A DNA stretch of 64,000 nucleotides from Zhengitettix transpicula (GCA_037074705.1 CM073591.1:86284032-86348031); one strand, 5' to 3'; shown: positions 1 through 11,212, numbered from the stretch's first letter. A program made the numbers and translations. The notes: a model not told the origin generated them from the letters alone.

Positions 1-338
1 TGATTTACCATACCAGCTGCTACGAAGGCATTCATAATAGAAAACAAGATTGTCAAGCCAGTGTGGACATATGGGGTACAATTATGATGTACAATCTGCA
101 ACTTCAGCATCAAAATCCTGAAAATATATCAGTCAAAAGTGTTAAGAACATTGATCGCAGCGTCATGGTACGTTCTGAAAAACGTTTTGTGATGTAGGAA
201 TAGACTGTTAGTTAAACAATGCACAAATGTAGTATTGAATATCGGGACATAATTAATACACACTCAAATTAATTATCTTCCCCTTCGAATGAGATATCAA
301 TCCAAAAAGTGGAAACATTCTGAGCTATCACATAGACT
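1..338. other. AT-rich flank without recognised feature
   Basis: No open frame, repeat family or RNA gene is recognisable before the mariner target site at 339-340. Confidence 0.5.
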
Positions 339-340
339 TA

Positions 341-369
341 CCACTGTGAACAAAAAGTAAGGTGAATTT
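341..369 (+). repeat. Mariner terminal inverted repeat, left
   Basis: A 29-bp inverted repeat paired with 1611-1639. The two arms differ at about 2 of 29 positions by eye. Confidence 0.93.
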
Positions 370-393
370 ATTTATAAAATATAATTTTTTTAT

Positions 394-1446
394 TTATTCT
401 TCCAAATCAATTTCATCTCCTTCAAAGTAATCCCCGGCCGATAAAACCCACATTTTCTAACGCTTTTCCCAGTCCTCGAAACAGTCGGAATAGTCGTCTT
501 CCGGTATAGTCTTCAAGACCTTCTTCGATTCGGTTTTTATCTCCTCAATCGTGTCAAAACGGCGTCCTCGCATTGGTCTTTTGAGTTTGCTGAATAGCCA
601 AATGGTGCACGGAGCCAAATCAGGCGAATACGGTGGTTGCGGAACGATATGAGTCAAGTTTTTGGCAAAAATGTCGCGAAGAACCAATGCAGTATGACAT
701 GGTGCATTATCGTGATGAAGGAACCAAGAGTTGTTCGCCCATAATTCCGGCAGTTTCAGACGAATAGATTCACGCAAACGACGCATAATGTTCAAATAAT
801 ATTCTTTGTTGACAGTTTGGCCCGGCGGAAGGAATTCATAGTGCACCACACCACGATAATCAAAGAAAACTGTCAACATGACCTTGATTTTCGATCGACT
901 TTGCCGTGGTCTTTTCGGTCTTGCTTCACCTTTTGCACGATATTCGCTGGATTGGTCGGTGGTTTCAGGGTCGTATGCGTAAATCCAAGTCTCTTCTCTA
1001 GAATGATGCATTTCAAATTGTCCTGATAGTCAGACAGCAAAGTTTCTGTCACATCAACGCAACGCTTTTTTTCCAAAAAATGGAGCGATTTTGGCACTTG
1101 ACGCGTTTGAGACACAAAACATTCTTCAAAATGGTTTGGGCTGAGCCAAATGGTATTCCAACACTTTCAGCGAGGTCTCCAATTGTCCATGGACGATTTT
1201 CAAGCACCAAATGTTTGACTTTTCAACGTAGCCCTCGTCGGTAGACGTTGATGGTCGTCCAGAGCGCGGTTCGTCTTCAACGCGTTCTCGGCCCTCTTTG
1301 AACTCGTTGTACCACTTATAAACGTTTTTTTGTGCCATAGTTTGATCATCAAAGACCTTCCGCAATATTTTCAATGTGTCCGCACAAGATTATTCGTTCT
1401 GAAAACAAAATTTGATGCAAGTTTTATGCTCAACAAAATCACCCAT
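394..1446 (-). pseudogene. Mariner transposase, decayed
   Basis: A relic of a roughly 350-residue DD34D transposase, which would cut and paste the element in the nucleus. The ATG is at 1446-1444 and the expected stop at 396-394. The N-terminal helix-turn-helix part (about 1390-1126) includes MAQKNVYKWYNEFKEG and the linker GRPSTSTDEG. The catalytic part holds HHDNAPCHT and YSPDLAPC. Damage seen: TAA at 1392-1390 (codon 19); TAG at 459-457 near the C terminus; reading-frame breaks near 1229, 1100 and 985-1003. The break near 990 falls on the usual first catalytic Asp (TGDE.W region), so that residue is lost. The second Asp is present (709-711). The third, exactly 34 residues on, is ACC (Thr) at 604-606. 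The family assignment is secure; the subfamily is not. Confidence 0.93.
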
Positions 1447-1610
1447 TGCAAAAATCGAAAAATTCACTTTTGGTTGTTTACAAAAACACGTGTAACTCAG
1501 AAATAATTAAACCTTTTAACAAGCAGACGCTTGGCAAATATTATGGACAATCCTACCAATCTAGGAAAAAAAATTACCTGCCTTCCTAATACCTGGGAGT
1601 TTTGAATAAC

Positions 1611-1639
1611 AATTTCACCTTACTTTTTGATCACAGTGG
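1611..1639 (-). repeat. Mariner terminal inverted repeat, right
   Basis: Partner of 341-369, followed directly by the TA duplication at 1640-1641. Confidence 0.93.
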
Positions 1640-1707
1640 TATATAATAGTTAAAATTCGAAGTGAATCAACCTTATTGTTCAAATAAATATCTTCGAGGT
1701 CAATCGA

Positions 1708-2264
1708 AAGCTGCGTCTATACTTGTAACAGAAACATGTGTAATAACAAATTATATATAACATTTTGTTATATAACTGGTTTTTTATAGAAGCGTCAACA
1801 ACAATAAACTGTAAACTCTATTCATGGCGTCTTCTGAGAAAATAGTGTTCGCTGCTGCAGCTTGTTCGTTTTAGACACTTCATCAAAAAAGAAGAAACTT
1901 AGGTTCTGGTTACGCCCGTCACTGCAGGGTCGCCTATATTTAGGTGCAACACAATTGTTTAATGATGACAAAGATCTATTTTTGGGAAAATTCAGGATGA
2001 TGGGAGTTTTAAAAATTTTCTCCGGGTGTGTACTTTGGAACTGTTGCCGGCGTAACAACGTGTACGCACGTGTAACTTGTTGTATAGCAATGTTAAACAA
2101 CTTATTTTTATCTTTATAGACACCCTCAGGGAAACATAACCTGTTATATAACAAAAAATTTGTTATATAACTTTATGTTATACAACTTAATTTTCTGGGA
2201 ATTTGTAACACGTTATATAATTTTGTTATATAACACAATATAACCTCAAGCGTGGACGCACCTT
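1708..2264 (+). mobile_element. PIF/Harbinger-like deletion derivative
   Basis: The ends are imperfect inverted repeats: 1708-1725 and 2247-2264 agree at about 14 of 18 positions (core TGCGTC). The interior has several copies of the palindrome GTTATATAAC (near 1769, 2140, 2160, 2233) just inside each end. Between them lies the N-terminal piece of a Harbinger-type nuclease gene. This fits a 0.56-kb internally deleted, non-autonomous element. The 3-bp target duplication expected of the superfamily is not clean (TTA is next to the right end, the left is degenerate), so the exact boundaries are uncertain. Confidence 0.5.
1824..2010 (+). pseudogene. Harbinger-type transposase, N-terminal fragment
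   Basis: ATG at 1824 opens a frame reading MASSEKIVFAAAACS, which then breaks. The downstream frame from 1862 reads KKKLRFWLRPSLQGR and later GKFRMM. An Ala-rich start followed by a basic R.W.RPSL motif and an F.RM motif is characteristic of the N terminus of PIF/Harbinger (HARBI1-like) transposases. The catalytic DDE domain is missing altogether. At least one frameshift separates the two parts, near 1860. I rest the family call on this motif order only; a profile search with the DDE_Tnp_4 neighbourhood would confirm or reject it. Confidence 0.5.
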
Positions 2265-3640
2265 ACGATAAGTTCGACACATACATAATAGCTTTTTACA
2301 ACCTAGGTACAAAGTTCTAAATTTTGCAGGGTTCGTTACCGGACTTACCTGATACATCAAATGTTTTAGCCAAGTTTCCGGCGTCGCAGAGGTATTATGA
2401 AACATCAACAATAGCCAAGGGTTCTATTGTTTTGAGCATGCTTCACTACGCCATTGTACAGCTTCCCTGACAAAGCTTTCTGGGACCAATTTTAATTGGA
2501 AACCACAAGGCTGTCGACTCTAGTTATCTGTTTTATTCTGTGCGCTTGGGATTGCATTGAAAAAGAAAGGTGTCCTCCATTAATTCTATAACAATATTGA
2601 TAAACTATTTTCTGTATTCTATAGCACAAACAAAAGAAAATATTGGACATTTGCCTTAATAATAACAGAAATAAAATCTAATTTATCACAATTTGGTTGA
2701 CTTTAAGAAATTGTAGAATATAATTACAGACATTTATTAAATAAAGTAGGGTTTGTTGTCTCAAATTTAAACCTGACTATATATTCAGGCTGTAGCACAA
2801 GGTCAGTTCCTCATGAAATGCCACCAATTTCTTCGGAAAGAAAACTTGTGAGATGTTGGCTAATCCAATCTCGTCGACGTTATCAGTCTACAATAGTTGA
2901 ACGCGAATCGATTTTGCTGTCAGAGAAAACTGTCGCAAGGAATCCTCTCATTTACGGTAAAATAAAAAGTTGTCACAGTGTTATCAGATGCTGTAGAGCA
3001 GAAGTCGAGTCGCAATTTCGTTTAAGTGCCAATAAAACGCTGTTCCCATGAGGATGGGATTGGTAGGGAGCCATGGCCTAGATTCACGAAAGAAAACCCT
3101 TTGTTCCCGTCCGTTTACATGGAAACTGAGTGATGCATTATCTCTTTTCCTGTTTCATTTGAAATAAAATGATGAGACTTTGACGTGCATTTTCTGTATT
3201 TGACTAGATTAATCTGTCGTTTCCGCTTAAGTTGGGACTCCTCTGTAAATAAAAATAAATTGCTGTAAGTGTGTTTTGAAGATGTACTTCACTGCTTTTC
3301 TTTTGTGACTAAATTTATAATATATTAGGACGCTACTTTTAATATATTATATTATTAAAAGGTATAACGAATTATAACAAAGGCAACCATGCAATAATAC
3401 GTACAGAAGATTTGTAATAAACCTTTGGCTAACGGTTCATAATTACCAAGTAAAGCAAGATTAATTAAAAAAGTAGGCGATTAACAGAAAAAATTAAGTG
3501 ATTAAATATAGCACGTCGCAATAATGACACACCGGAACCGAGATGACTAATTCGTAAGCAGAACTTAAAAGAAGCAACATTAGTTTTCTGAGCAGAGTGG
3601 TGAATTTTACTTCCTTTAAAATGTACTTCCATTTAAGTTT
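2265..3640. other. Intergenic, no recognised gene
   Basis: A 77-codon frame at 2818-3051 (plus) contains SRRRYQSTIVE but matches no family I recognise and has no flanking gene signals. The rest is AT-rich. Confidence 0.4.
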
Positions 3641-3660
3641 ATCATAGATATGGCAGTTAA

Positions 3661-3801
3661 CATACTCTTAATATTACACAGCACATATTCTCATTCATAA
3701 AAAGATCGATAGGCGATTGGAACATTTTACCTGCAGCAGTGTTTGAGGAGAATGTTCCAATAAGAAGGTTTAAGAATAATATAAATAAATTATTGAAGTG
3801 A
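3661..3801 (+). pseudogene. LINE ORF2 C-terminal tail (CR1/Jockey group)
   Basis: The frame ends in IKRSIGDWNILPAAVF, then FKNNINKLLK and TGA at 3799-3801. The DWN.LP motif followed by a short basic tail just before the stop is the usual C terminus of many non-LTR retrotransposon reverse transcriptases in insects. An in-frame TAA at 3658-3660 and the lack of any RT motif upstream show a 5'-truncated or decayed copy. About 150 bp of AT-rich sequence after the stop may be its 3' untranslated region. Confidence 0.75.
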
Positions 3802-4045
3802 AGAGTATTTTTTAGGATGTAATTTAAATAAGTTTGTCTATATTTTTATTTAGTGAACGGAAATGCGGGGGCAGCAAACAAATTTTCAAGACAAATTTCT
3901 AAGACTCATGTTATTATTATCATTTTTTCTTCTTCTTTCAAAATTGTTTTATTTGTTATCCATTTATTTATATATTTGTTTTTGACTGCCCCCGGGAACG
4001 ATCCCAATCGCAGTTGGTAATGCACGTACATAATAAGAACGCCAA

Positions 4046-4162
4046 GTTAACCCTTGTCTACCTTCCCTTCCGCATCCCCCCTTTCAAATTCCTTCCTAAG
4101 CAATTTAAGGGGAGTTGCCACCAGGTGGATTACCCTCATGTAGCTTGTTACTCTAAAAAAAA
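4046..4162 (+). repeat. SINE-like repeat copy A (3' part)
   Basis: The 3' ~115 bp of the SINE-like family whose longest copy is at 24716-25086. It has the GTTAACCCTTG block, CGCATCCCCCC, GGGGAGTTGCCACC and ATTACCCTCATGTAGC, and ends in an oligo-A tail. It is 5'-truncated. Confidence 0.8.
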
Positions 4163-4489
4163 TAGAAGTACATTGAAATCTGGGACTGAAAGTAATTTGG
4201 TTTGAGATGGAAAGAAATATTTTAACATTTTTTAATTCTTTCTCATACCGTATTCTGTTCAAGCCTGTCTTATTCAATTAACGAATGTAGCTCTATATTT
4301 AATTTTTTTTATTCATATACTTTTCAGCTAAGAAAAACTGTTCGTGCTTCATTTCCATATAAACCAGTAAGTACTTACTGTATAGTGCAAAGTCCAAATT
4401 CAATGCTGGAGTCTGAATTACCGAGTTTATTTTACATATTTAAAATTTACTCTGATATTACATAAATGAGTAATAAGGAAATCGTGTAA

Positions 4490-5480
4490 TATAGTTATGA
4501 TATGAGGGTGAAGTCACCCATTAATGTTCATCCAAAATAAAGCCATTTTGTTGCACCAATAAATGAGGTAATTTGGCCATTGTCGATTTCATCTTCTTGG
4601 TACAACTGGTTCATAAACTACGAGATCATTTTCGTGATCCTCGAGAGTGTGATGGTAGGCAGTTGCTCATCTTCTAATTTCGCTGGTTGTATTATGGAAT
4701 ACTCAGATTTTCGTTATTGACAAGTACCAATCAGTGTTTGTCAACATGAGGAGGGTCTTCGACTGGAAACACTGCATGATTTTAGTGTTGGACGGTTTTG
4801 TGAAAACCCATAGTTGGTGCCGACAGTCAAAAATGGCTTCAAAATGGCTAAATACAGAAGAAGTTTTCTTTCCCATTATCCAGCTCATTTCTTTGACTTT
4901 AAGGTCTAGATGTTTTCTTTTGGTCTTTATATGAGTCTTCGACCAGTCTTTGGTCGAGGAACATTCCTAAGTATTTGACTTCTCATGTTACTGGTATAAT
5001 TGTGTTGTTAATGGATAATTGTGGACATACATTTCGGTTGTTGGTAAACATGACTTGGGTGGATTTGTCGTTATTTACGGAAATTCTCCACTTGCTGAAC
5101 CATTAGGTCCAGAGATTCTAAAGATATTAATATGTTTCTAGAAATGCATTGCTGATAGATAATATACCTGTTTCGTCGGTGAATCTGGCAATCTCTGGAT
5201 TCAGAGTGATTGGAACATAATATGTAAATACTAAATACGAGAGGGGACCCCTCTCATTGCGGAACTCCTGCAGAGATATTATGATAGTTAGAGAATGAAT
5301 TGTTTACTCTTACTTGGATTTTTCTGCCACTCAGGTAGGATTTTAGTAGTGCTGATTTGATTTTGATCAGTAAAACTAAATGCAATGTTCTATGAAAAGC
5401 TTGCTTGACATCTAGAAAGACTGCGGTGCAGAATGCCTTGTTTTCTAGTGATTCCAGGCTCAAAGATGAGGAAGAAAAAA
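4490..5480 (-). pseudogene. Jockey-type LINE reverse transcriptase relic
   Basis: Read on the minus strand, the order of RT segments is intact although frames change several times. FLDVKQAFHRT (about 5400-5430) is motif A, and YLSGRKIQVRVN then ISAGVPQ (5254-5330) is motif B. FTDETGIL (about 5180-5200) sits where FADDTAIL is usual. VKYLGMFLDQRL follows (about 4950). The 4703-4888 stretch has the fingers/thumb-distal GKK...LWVF...IMQCFQSK.L.M pattern typical of Jockey elements. Motif A has a His where Asp is common, and the YxDD box has become TDET, so it cannot be active. Stops and shifts occur near 4900 and 5250. The 5' half with the endonuclease is absent. Confidence 0.88.
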
Positions 5481-5499
5481 GGGAGTATCAGCGGGTCAA

Positions 5500-7560
5500 A
5501 TATGTTGTATTCTGCCAAAAATGCTATGCAAAAAATTATTCCTGTAGTAGAAATATAATATTTTTGATTCTCATTGGAATTACCGCATAATCAGTGTGTG
5601 AAAATAAGGTGAGGAGTGGTTATGTGGCCTTGATATTACATTTTTGTGGCGTGAAACAAATAGTTTGATATTAAATTAGATCGTCTGTTTGTCAAAGTGT
5701 TTCACTGTTTTTACGTATCAAATAATTGTGATTTTTGGAACTGAAAGTTTTTGTGTCGTTGTTGGGAAGTTTTCATATTGGGAAATAGGAGGGTAACGAA
5801 AGTACAACCCTCCAGAGTGGGGGCGCACCCTATTGTTCATCCAACAAATCTACCTACCATTGGGGAGTCAATATTCGTTACAGTCTTATTCGCAGGCAAG
5901 CGTTAGAGAAGTGACGAAAGTGTTTACTTTTTTTTATGGAGAGGGTGACAGCATTTATTCGCCTAGACTAGTCACTGAAAAATTTTTAAGGAATTATAAG
6001 TAAACAAAGTCTTGCGTAATCAGTGTTACCTTCGGCAAAGTGAAATTAATAAATATGTTGATTGGTTTTTTTAATATTGAGCACAAATTTTCAGAACACC
6101 ATTCCTTGTGAAAGTTAGTTTTCTCAAAGAGCACCGTTAATCCGGAGAAAAGTCAATGGAATTGTAAAGACATATTTTATCCTTATTTTTTATTACTTAA
6201 ATAAGATCTAAAAATTTGTTACCGTTTAATTCATAATTTAATACCTCTATAAAAATTATAAAATTATAGCTTATGTCTCATATAATATTAAAAATATATC
6301 AATGACGGGAAAAAAATTATTTACAAAGGGCGGCACAAAAGAAAACGTCATACGGATTTTTCTATAGCATACGGAAACTCTCCAATGTCATTACATATTC
6401 ATACACGTCTATTACAGCAATGGTCTGTTACTCCATTCTACTGTAATATATCCTCATTTATGTCGGTATGAGAACAAAGTTGAAAAAATGAAATCGATTT
6501 TAATCTCGACAATAAGGTGCTGAAGATAAAATCTTCCAAAGAGTCACAAAAAAATTCTAGAAAACAATTTCGTTTCTAATACTGAGCTAAATTATCTTGT
6601 TAAAATGTTCAAAACGACCTAATACCTTGTTTGTCTGCAAAAAGGTCGTTTTTAACATTATTATTTTCAACAAAAATTAATTTTTTGTTTATATTGATAA
6701 TGATTTTGTTTATTTGGGCCAAGTAGTTTTTTCAGTCATTTTTGTATTCTTCTTCAGAACTTAGAATTTATTTCATTTTATTTTAATATGCTTGCTCCTT
6801 TTTGTATATTGTGCCCAGAATTTAGTGCACTGCAGATCACCATGAAACAGGATCTGCATATACATATATATTTGTATATTGAAGTGTGGAAAAAACAAAA
6901 CAAAAAAATCTATGTTTTTTTTTGTTACTCGAAGAGAGAAGACAGGCAACCGAGCTTCGGAACTTTGTCGTTGCCGGTCAGCTACTGTGGAGGATTACCA
7001 GAGTTGGAACATGGAAATACACTCAAGAGTTGCGCCAGCATCGCACCAGCGCACATAGCACCAAATCAGGTAAACGAGAATTCTCCTGGAATTTTTTGTT
7101 TGTTAAGTTTTACCTACAATGATAATCAATATATTTAGATTGAGATTTATTGATTCCGTTCTTTTACCACGGAGGAAATTGGACAAGTACAATCATACAT
7201 ACATAGATAAAGAATATAAGAATGAAAGAAATGCAACTACGAAACTACTGCAATGAGAAAAACACTTAAGTACGCAAAATAGATATAGAAGAGAAATCAA
7301 AAGTAATAAATGCAATTAAATATGTAATATGGACTCAATTTGTATTTGAGAAATTAATTAAGTAGGAAAATACATACGTGAACAAGGATGAATAAATAAA
7401 AGAGAAGAAAATCGTTTGCTATATGTGTTAAAATATCAAAAATAATGATTATGATAGGAAGATATATATATATATATATATAATATTAGGACCTTGACCT
7501 TCCTATTATTATTTAGATTTATTATAAACAGAAACATATCAGGTGAACTCGTAAATGCTT
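5500..7560. other. AT-rich interval
   Basis: Mostly featureless. The only stretches that stand out are the open frames at 6930-7070, discussed as a possible exon, and a short (TA)n run at 7462-7483. Confidence 0.4.
7462..7483. repeat. (TA)n microsatellite
   Basis: About 11 uninterrupted TA units. Confidence 0.9.
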
Positions 7561-7575
7561 TCTGTGGTGGTAGTA

Positions 7576-8047
7576 ACAAACTTTTCTTTTAGAGTAACAG
7601 GCTACATTAGGATAATCATCGTAGGTGCAACTCCCCTTTAATAGCATAGGAAGGGATTTGCAAGGGAGGATGTGGAAGGATGTAGCCAAGGGTTAACTAG
7701 AGCCCCCAGGTTATGGGTTAAGGATCCTACCAGGCATTCGCATCAGGCAGGTCGGACATTGGGTGCTTGTCCCACGCCCTTCCAATGGCAGGAGAGGAGT
7801 ATGCTGTGGGGTCGCAGCATTCCCTTCTTCGTGTTTCGACCAGATTAGGAGGCAGCTGGCCGACTCCTCTCCGTCTACCCTGAAAGGTTCTGCCTGCGAG
7901 AGAATAGCCCTCGCAGACCCCGTTGTCCTAGTAACAATACACGGCCGCAAATTAATCTATCTACAACCATTTCACGACTGATATTTGGAATGACAGGATA
8001 CCTCGTCAAAAGAAATGTGACGAATTGGTGTGAATAAACATTTAGTA
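7576..8047. repeat. Direct duplication, unit 1
   Basis: This block is repeated in the same orientation at 8252-8754. It contains SINE-like copy B plus about 120 bp of extra sequence (ACACGGCCGCAAATT..., TTTCACGACTGATATTTGG, GTGTGAATAAA) found nowhere else in the window. Confidence 0.85.
7587..7935 (-). repeat. SINE-like repeat copy B
   Basis: Same family as 24716-25086, reversed. It runs from the oligo-T end (7587) through GCAACTCCCCTTTAATAGCA, AGCCAAGGGTTAACTAG, GGATCCTACC and CACGCCCTTCC to GCAGCTGGCCGACTC. The 5' head differs from the 24.7-kb copy (GGTTCTGCCTGCGAGAGAAT), suggesting a subfamily. Confidence 0.8.
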
Positions 8048-8251
8048 GATTATTCTAATGCAAACAAGGGAACAGCTGTTACCGTATGCCATAGGTCTGT
8101 GACGCCGGAACTTTCATCTGTCAAAAAAAGACGAGGTGCCTCACCTTGTGAGAACCTTAGTTTAAAAACGGATAGAGGAAAAGGCATCCCAAAATTTCCG
8201 TCTCTCCTGAAAGGTTCACCTGCAAAAAAAAACTCGCAGACAGTCTTCTCG

Positions 8252-8754
8252 TAATAAACTTTTTTAAAGGGTAACAGGCTTTATGAGGGTAATCCACACG
8301 GTCGCAACTCCCATTTTAATTGTATAGGAAGAATTTGAAAGGGGGGATGCGGAATGGTAGGGAACGGTAGGCAAGGGTTAACTAGGGCTCAAGGCTGTAT
8401 TTTAATGATCCTACCCGGCATTCGTCTAAAAGTGATGCAGGACAAACCCTAGAAAATCTGCATCAGGTAGGAGAGGCATTGGGTACATGTTCCACGCCCT
8501 TCCTATGGCGGGACAGGGGTTTGCTGTGGGGACGCAACATTTCCTTTTCCGTGCCTCGACCAGTTTATGAGACAGCTGGCCGACTCCCCTCCGTCTCTCC
8601 TAAAAGGTTCTGCCTGCGAGAGTATAGTTGTTCTAGTAACAAACTAATACACGGCCGCAAATTCATCTATCAACAACCATTTCACGACTGATATTTGGAA
8701 CGACAGGATACCGCGTCAACAGAAATGTGACGAGTTGGTGTGAATAAATATTTA
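8252..8754. repeat. Direct duplication, unit 2
   Basis: Second unit of the duplication with 7576-8047. The junction (8195-8255) carries a further degenerate copy of the GAAAGGTTC...GCAGAC segment, so the array looks tandem in origin. Confidence 0.85.
8260..8627 (-). repeat. SINE-like repeat copy C
   Basis: Near full-length, with the same block order as copy B. It retains the GTCTAAAAGTGATGCAGG segment that copy B has lost by a small deletion, so B and C were not made by a perfectly recent duplication. Confidence 0.82.
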
Positions 8755-8759
8755 GTACA

Positions 8760-10320
8760 CAGTTAATGTTATATTCATAGTGTAACTACTTCTGAGGGTA
8801 CGGTAAACCAACTTAGTTTGCACACCGATTAACAAAGAAATTGAGAAGTACGGGAATATTTTTACATTTTGATTAAAATTCTAAGATTATTAACAGTTCG
8901 TGGGTAGGCAGTTAAATAGCTTGATTCAGGAATAATGAATACAGCATTGATAAAGTTTAATTTGATTTTTGTGCGTTTATGACACAACCGATTTCTGGTA
9001 TCATTCTCGTCACACTCTCCAATGCTCTAACAACCGATTTTCTCTACGTTTTAAGGTTTCTAAAATGTATACCTTAGGCAAAGAGATATTTTTAATAAGC
9101 GATTTCAATTTGCTCGACTTTCCCTGCCGTGTCAGGGCCGGGATACGGTTAAAATTACCCTATGTGTTTCTATGAAGTTCACACTACTCCGAACCGGCGT
9201 TTGTCTGACCACGTCTCTGACCCTGTTCGGAAACGTCGTTATATATTTTTGCTGCTAGGAGACCTGGAGGCTCCCTGGTCACGCATGCGCACGGCGCTCC
9301 ACCCCTTAGTTAGGCCCATGGGTATTTCATGAGGCAGCCAACAAGTGTTTTCTTCAAGATTACATTTCATGTCGTAAAATAGACGATGAGAATTTAATTA
9401 CGTTCATTTATCAGATGAATCGTTGATGACACTTTCAAATTATTTGCATTATTTCCTTCGACATCCAAAATAATTTGTTGTCATCTATCAATTCTTTGTA
9501 AAATGTGGCAAATTCTCCTCATATATTTATTTTCTCTTTCATCGTGCCGCATGCACGCAATTTGAAAGTTTCTAAAGTCAAAATATGGCAAGGGAATTAT
9601 TATATTATAGGAAGTAAGTAAAACAATTCCACTCGTTAAAATAACATATTCAGGAGTTGCAAATTGACTGATCTCTGCACGGTCACATTCCGGATGAAAC
9701 AGCATTGAAGAATGAAAAAGTTCGGTCTGTTGTCGGTGTTCACGCCTATCTGCTGACCGGAACTAGTGTGAGTCAGGCTAAATTTTTCGCGACTAGTAAT
9801 CAATATTAAAAATTTATCAACTACGAGGTCAGTTTCAATACCATAACACGCGATGCAGTGAAAATAATCAAATTGAATAAAACAATTGACAGTGTTTGTG
9901 ACTACACACTGAATGTGTAGCCGACAAAAAGTGCCAACGAATTGTAAATTTAAATTAATTTTTGCTTTTGTAACTTGGTATATATTGCAAATCACTGTCC
10001 TTAAAAGCGGCACTGAAAGTGATATTCTCATAAAAGATGAAGCAATTTACTTAAAAATATAAAATGTAAATTCAATGAAATTCAAATGTGTCAAATGAGT
10101 AATCTTTGTTATCTTTTAAATATTTGATTAAATTTAAATTTCCTTTCTTTATTCATTTAATTAATCTTGTATATACCACAATATTTTATGTGTTTTTATG
10201 TTCTTATATGAGACTAGTGAAAATATTCAATGACTTTAAATAAAAAAAATTGAATAAGTGTATCTACCATACATGTGGCTCTTTATAAAATATAAAAAAA
10301 ACGATTGGCGGTTGTCTTTG
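8760..10320. other. Intergenic with one GC-richer island
   Basis: AT-rich except for about 9180-9345. Open frames at 9481-9705 and 9636-10031 (minus) match nothing I recognise. Confidence 0.35.
9180..9345. other. GC-rich island with CACGCATGCGCAC
   Basis: A short, clearly GC-richer stretch. It contains CACGCATGCGCAC at about 9281-9293, close to the NRF-1/Ewg consensus (YGCGCAYGCGCR), which is common in animal promoters. A role as promoter or enhancer is only a suggestion. Confidence 0.2.
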
Positions 10321-11205
10321 GCTTCATGTGTCCTCCCCCTTTTCCAATATTAAAACCTGATCATTGGCGAAAATCATCGTTCTGATGTATCTATCTCTCC
10401 CAGTGGTGTTGTCTCTTTTCCATTTCCTTATCAAGTCATCTTTATTAATGTTGGACAGTGTTAATGACAAACTACAACCTTGGTTCGTTTGAATTTCAGA
10501 TTTTAGCTCTTTACCAGTGTTTATCATCATTCTAGTGATTTTATATACAATTTGAGAGATATGAATTAAACTCGTGTCAATTCCTCTCTTCTTCATTATT
10601 GATAATAGTTTAATTTTATAAATTCGGGCAAACTACTTTTAATAGTTGACGAAGGCTATGTGTGTTTCAAAATTATATTCTAGTCTCTTTTGTATTTTCT
10701 GTTTCAATATGGAAACATCGTCAGTGCATGATCTTTCCTTCCGAAAACCTGCTTGTTACTCTATTCATATTGAAACCGGGATATTTGGAAGCATTTATAA
10801 TGTGCATTTATAAGCAGTATTTAGAATACTGATACCTCTATAGTTGGACGTACCATTTCTGCAAATTTAATCAATTCAGAATTAATTTCATGTAAACCCG
10901 TGATTATCTACTTTTTATTTTTTTAGTACTATCTTCAAGTCCATATAGTTGGACAGTCCTTTCTCTTATTTCACGATTTTTAAATAGTTACTTATAATGC
11001 GTTATCCAGTCAAAAGTTTGTATTATATTTAAATTTACGGTATCTCTCTCTTCTTTGTTTAAATGCTTCATTAGTTTGCATGCAATTTATTGTTTCCCAT
11101 AGATAATTTCAACTCTGCTTATGAAGGTATCACAAGATGTTTTATATGCTTGCCTTACTGTTGCTTTCGTTTAATTACCTATTGTACACTCTGAACCGCA
11201 TGGAG
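10321..11205 (-). pseudogene. Non-LTR reverse transcriptase relic
   Basis: On the minus strand: a linker-like EERDT-type segment (about 11040-11080), then NYRGISILNTAYK (about 10810-10850), FRKERSCTDDVSILKQ (about 10700-10750), HIAFVNY (about 10650), MKKRGIDTSLIHISQIVYK, NQGCSLSLTLSNI and finally FANDQVLI (about 10340). This is the order fingers, motif A, motif B, motif C of LINE RTs. Motif A has Asn in place of Asp and the FADD box reads FAND, so both catalytic Asp positions are damaged. Stops interrupt 10600-10800. The clade is uncertain (an RTE/CR1-like insect family). Confidence 0.8.
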
Positions 11206-11212
11206 CAATTTC

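Larger units (their letters stand above)
341..1639 (-). mobile_element. Full-length, inactivated mariner element
   Basis: A 1,299-bp Tc1/mariner-superfamily DNA transposon with both ends intact. The terminal inverted repeats both begin CCACTGTGA and continue into CAAAAAGTAAGGTGAA. They are flanked by TA on both sides (339-340 and 1640-1641), the canonical target-site duplication of this superfamily. The length and the single transposase gene on the minus strand are typical of mariner. The gene carries nonsense codons, frameshifts and catalytic-site losses (see the pseudogene entry), so the copy cannot mobilise itself. The ends could still be recognised in trans if a related transposase exists in the genome; that is inference. 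Confidence 0.95.

Noticed and set aside
2818..3051. 77-codon frame with SRRRYQ, considered as a second Harbinger fragment
   Set aside because: Lacks the WVRP-type motif and any terminal repeat.
9481..10031. Overlapping minus-strand frames of 74 and 131 codons
   Set aside because: No recognisable motif, two competing frames and AT-rich codon use; treated as chance.
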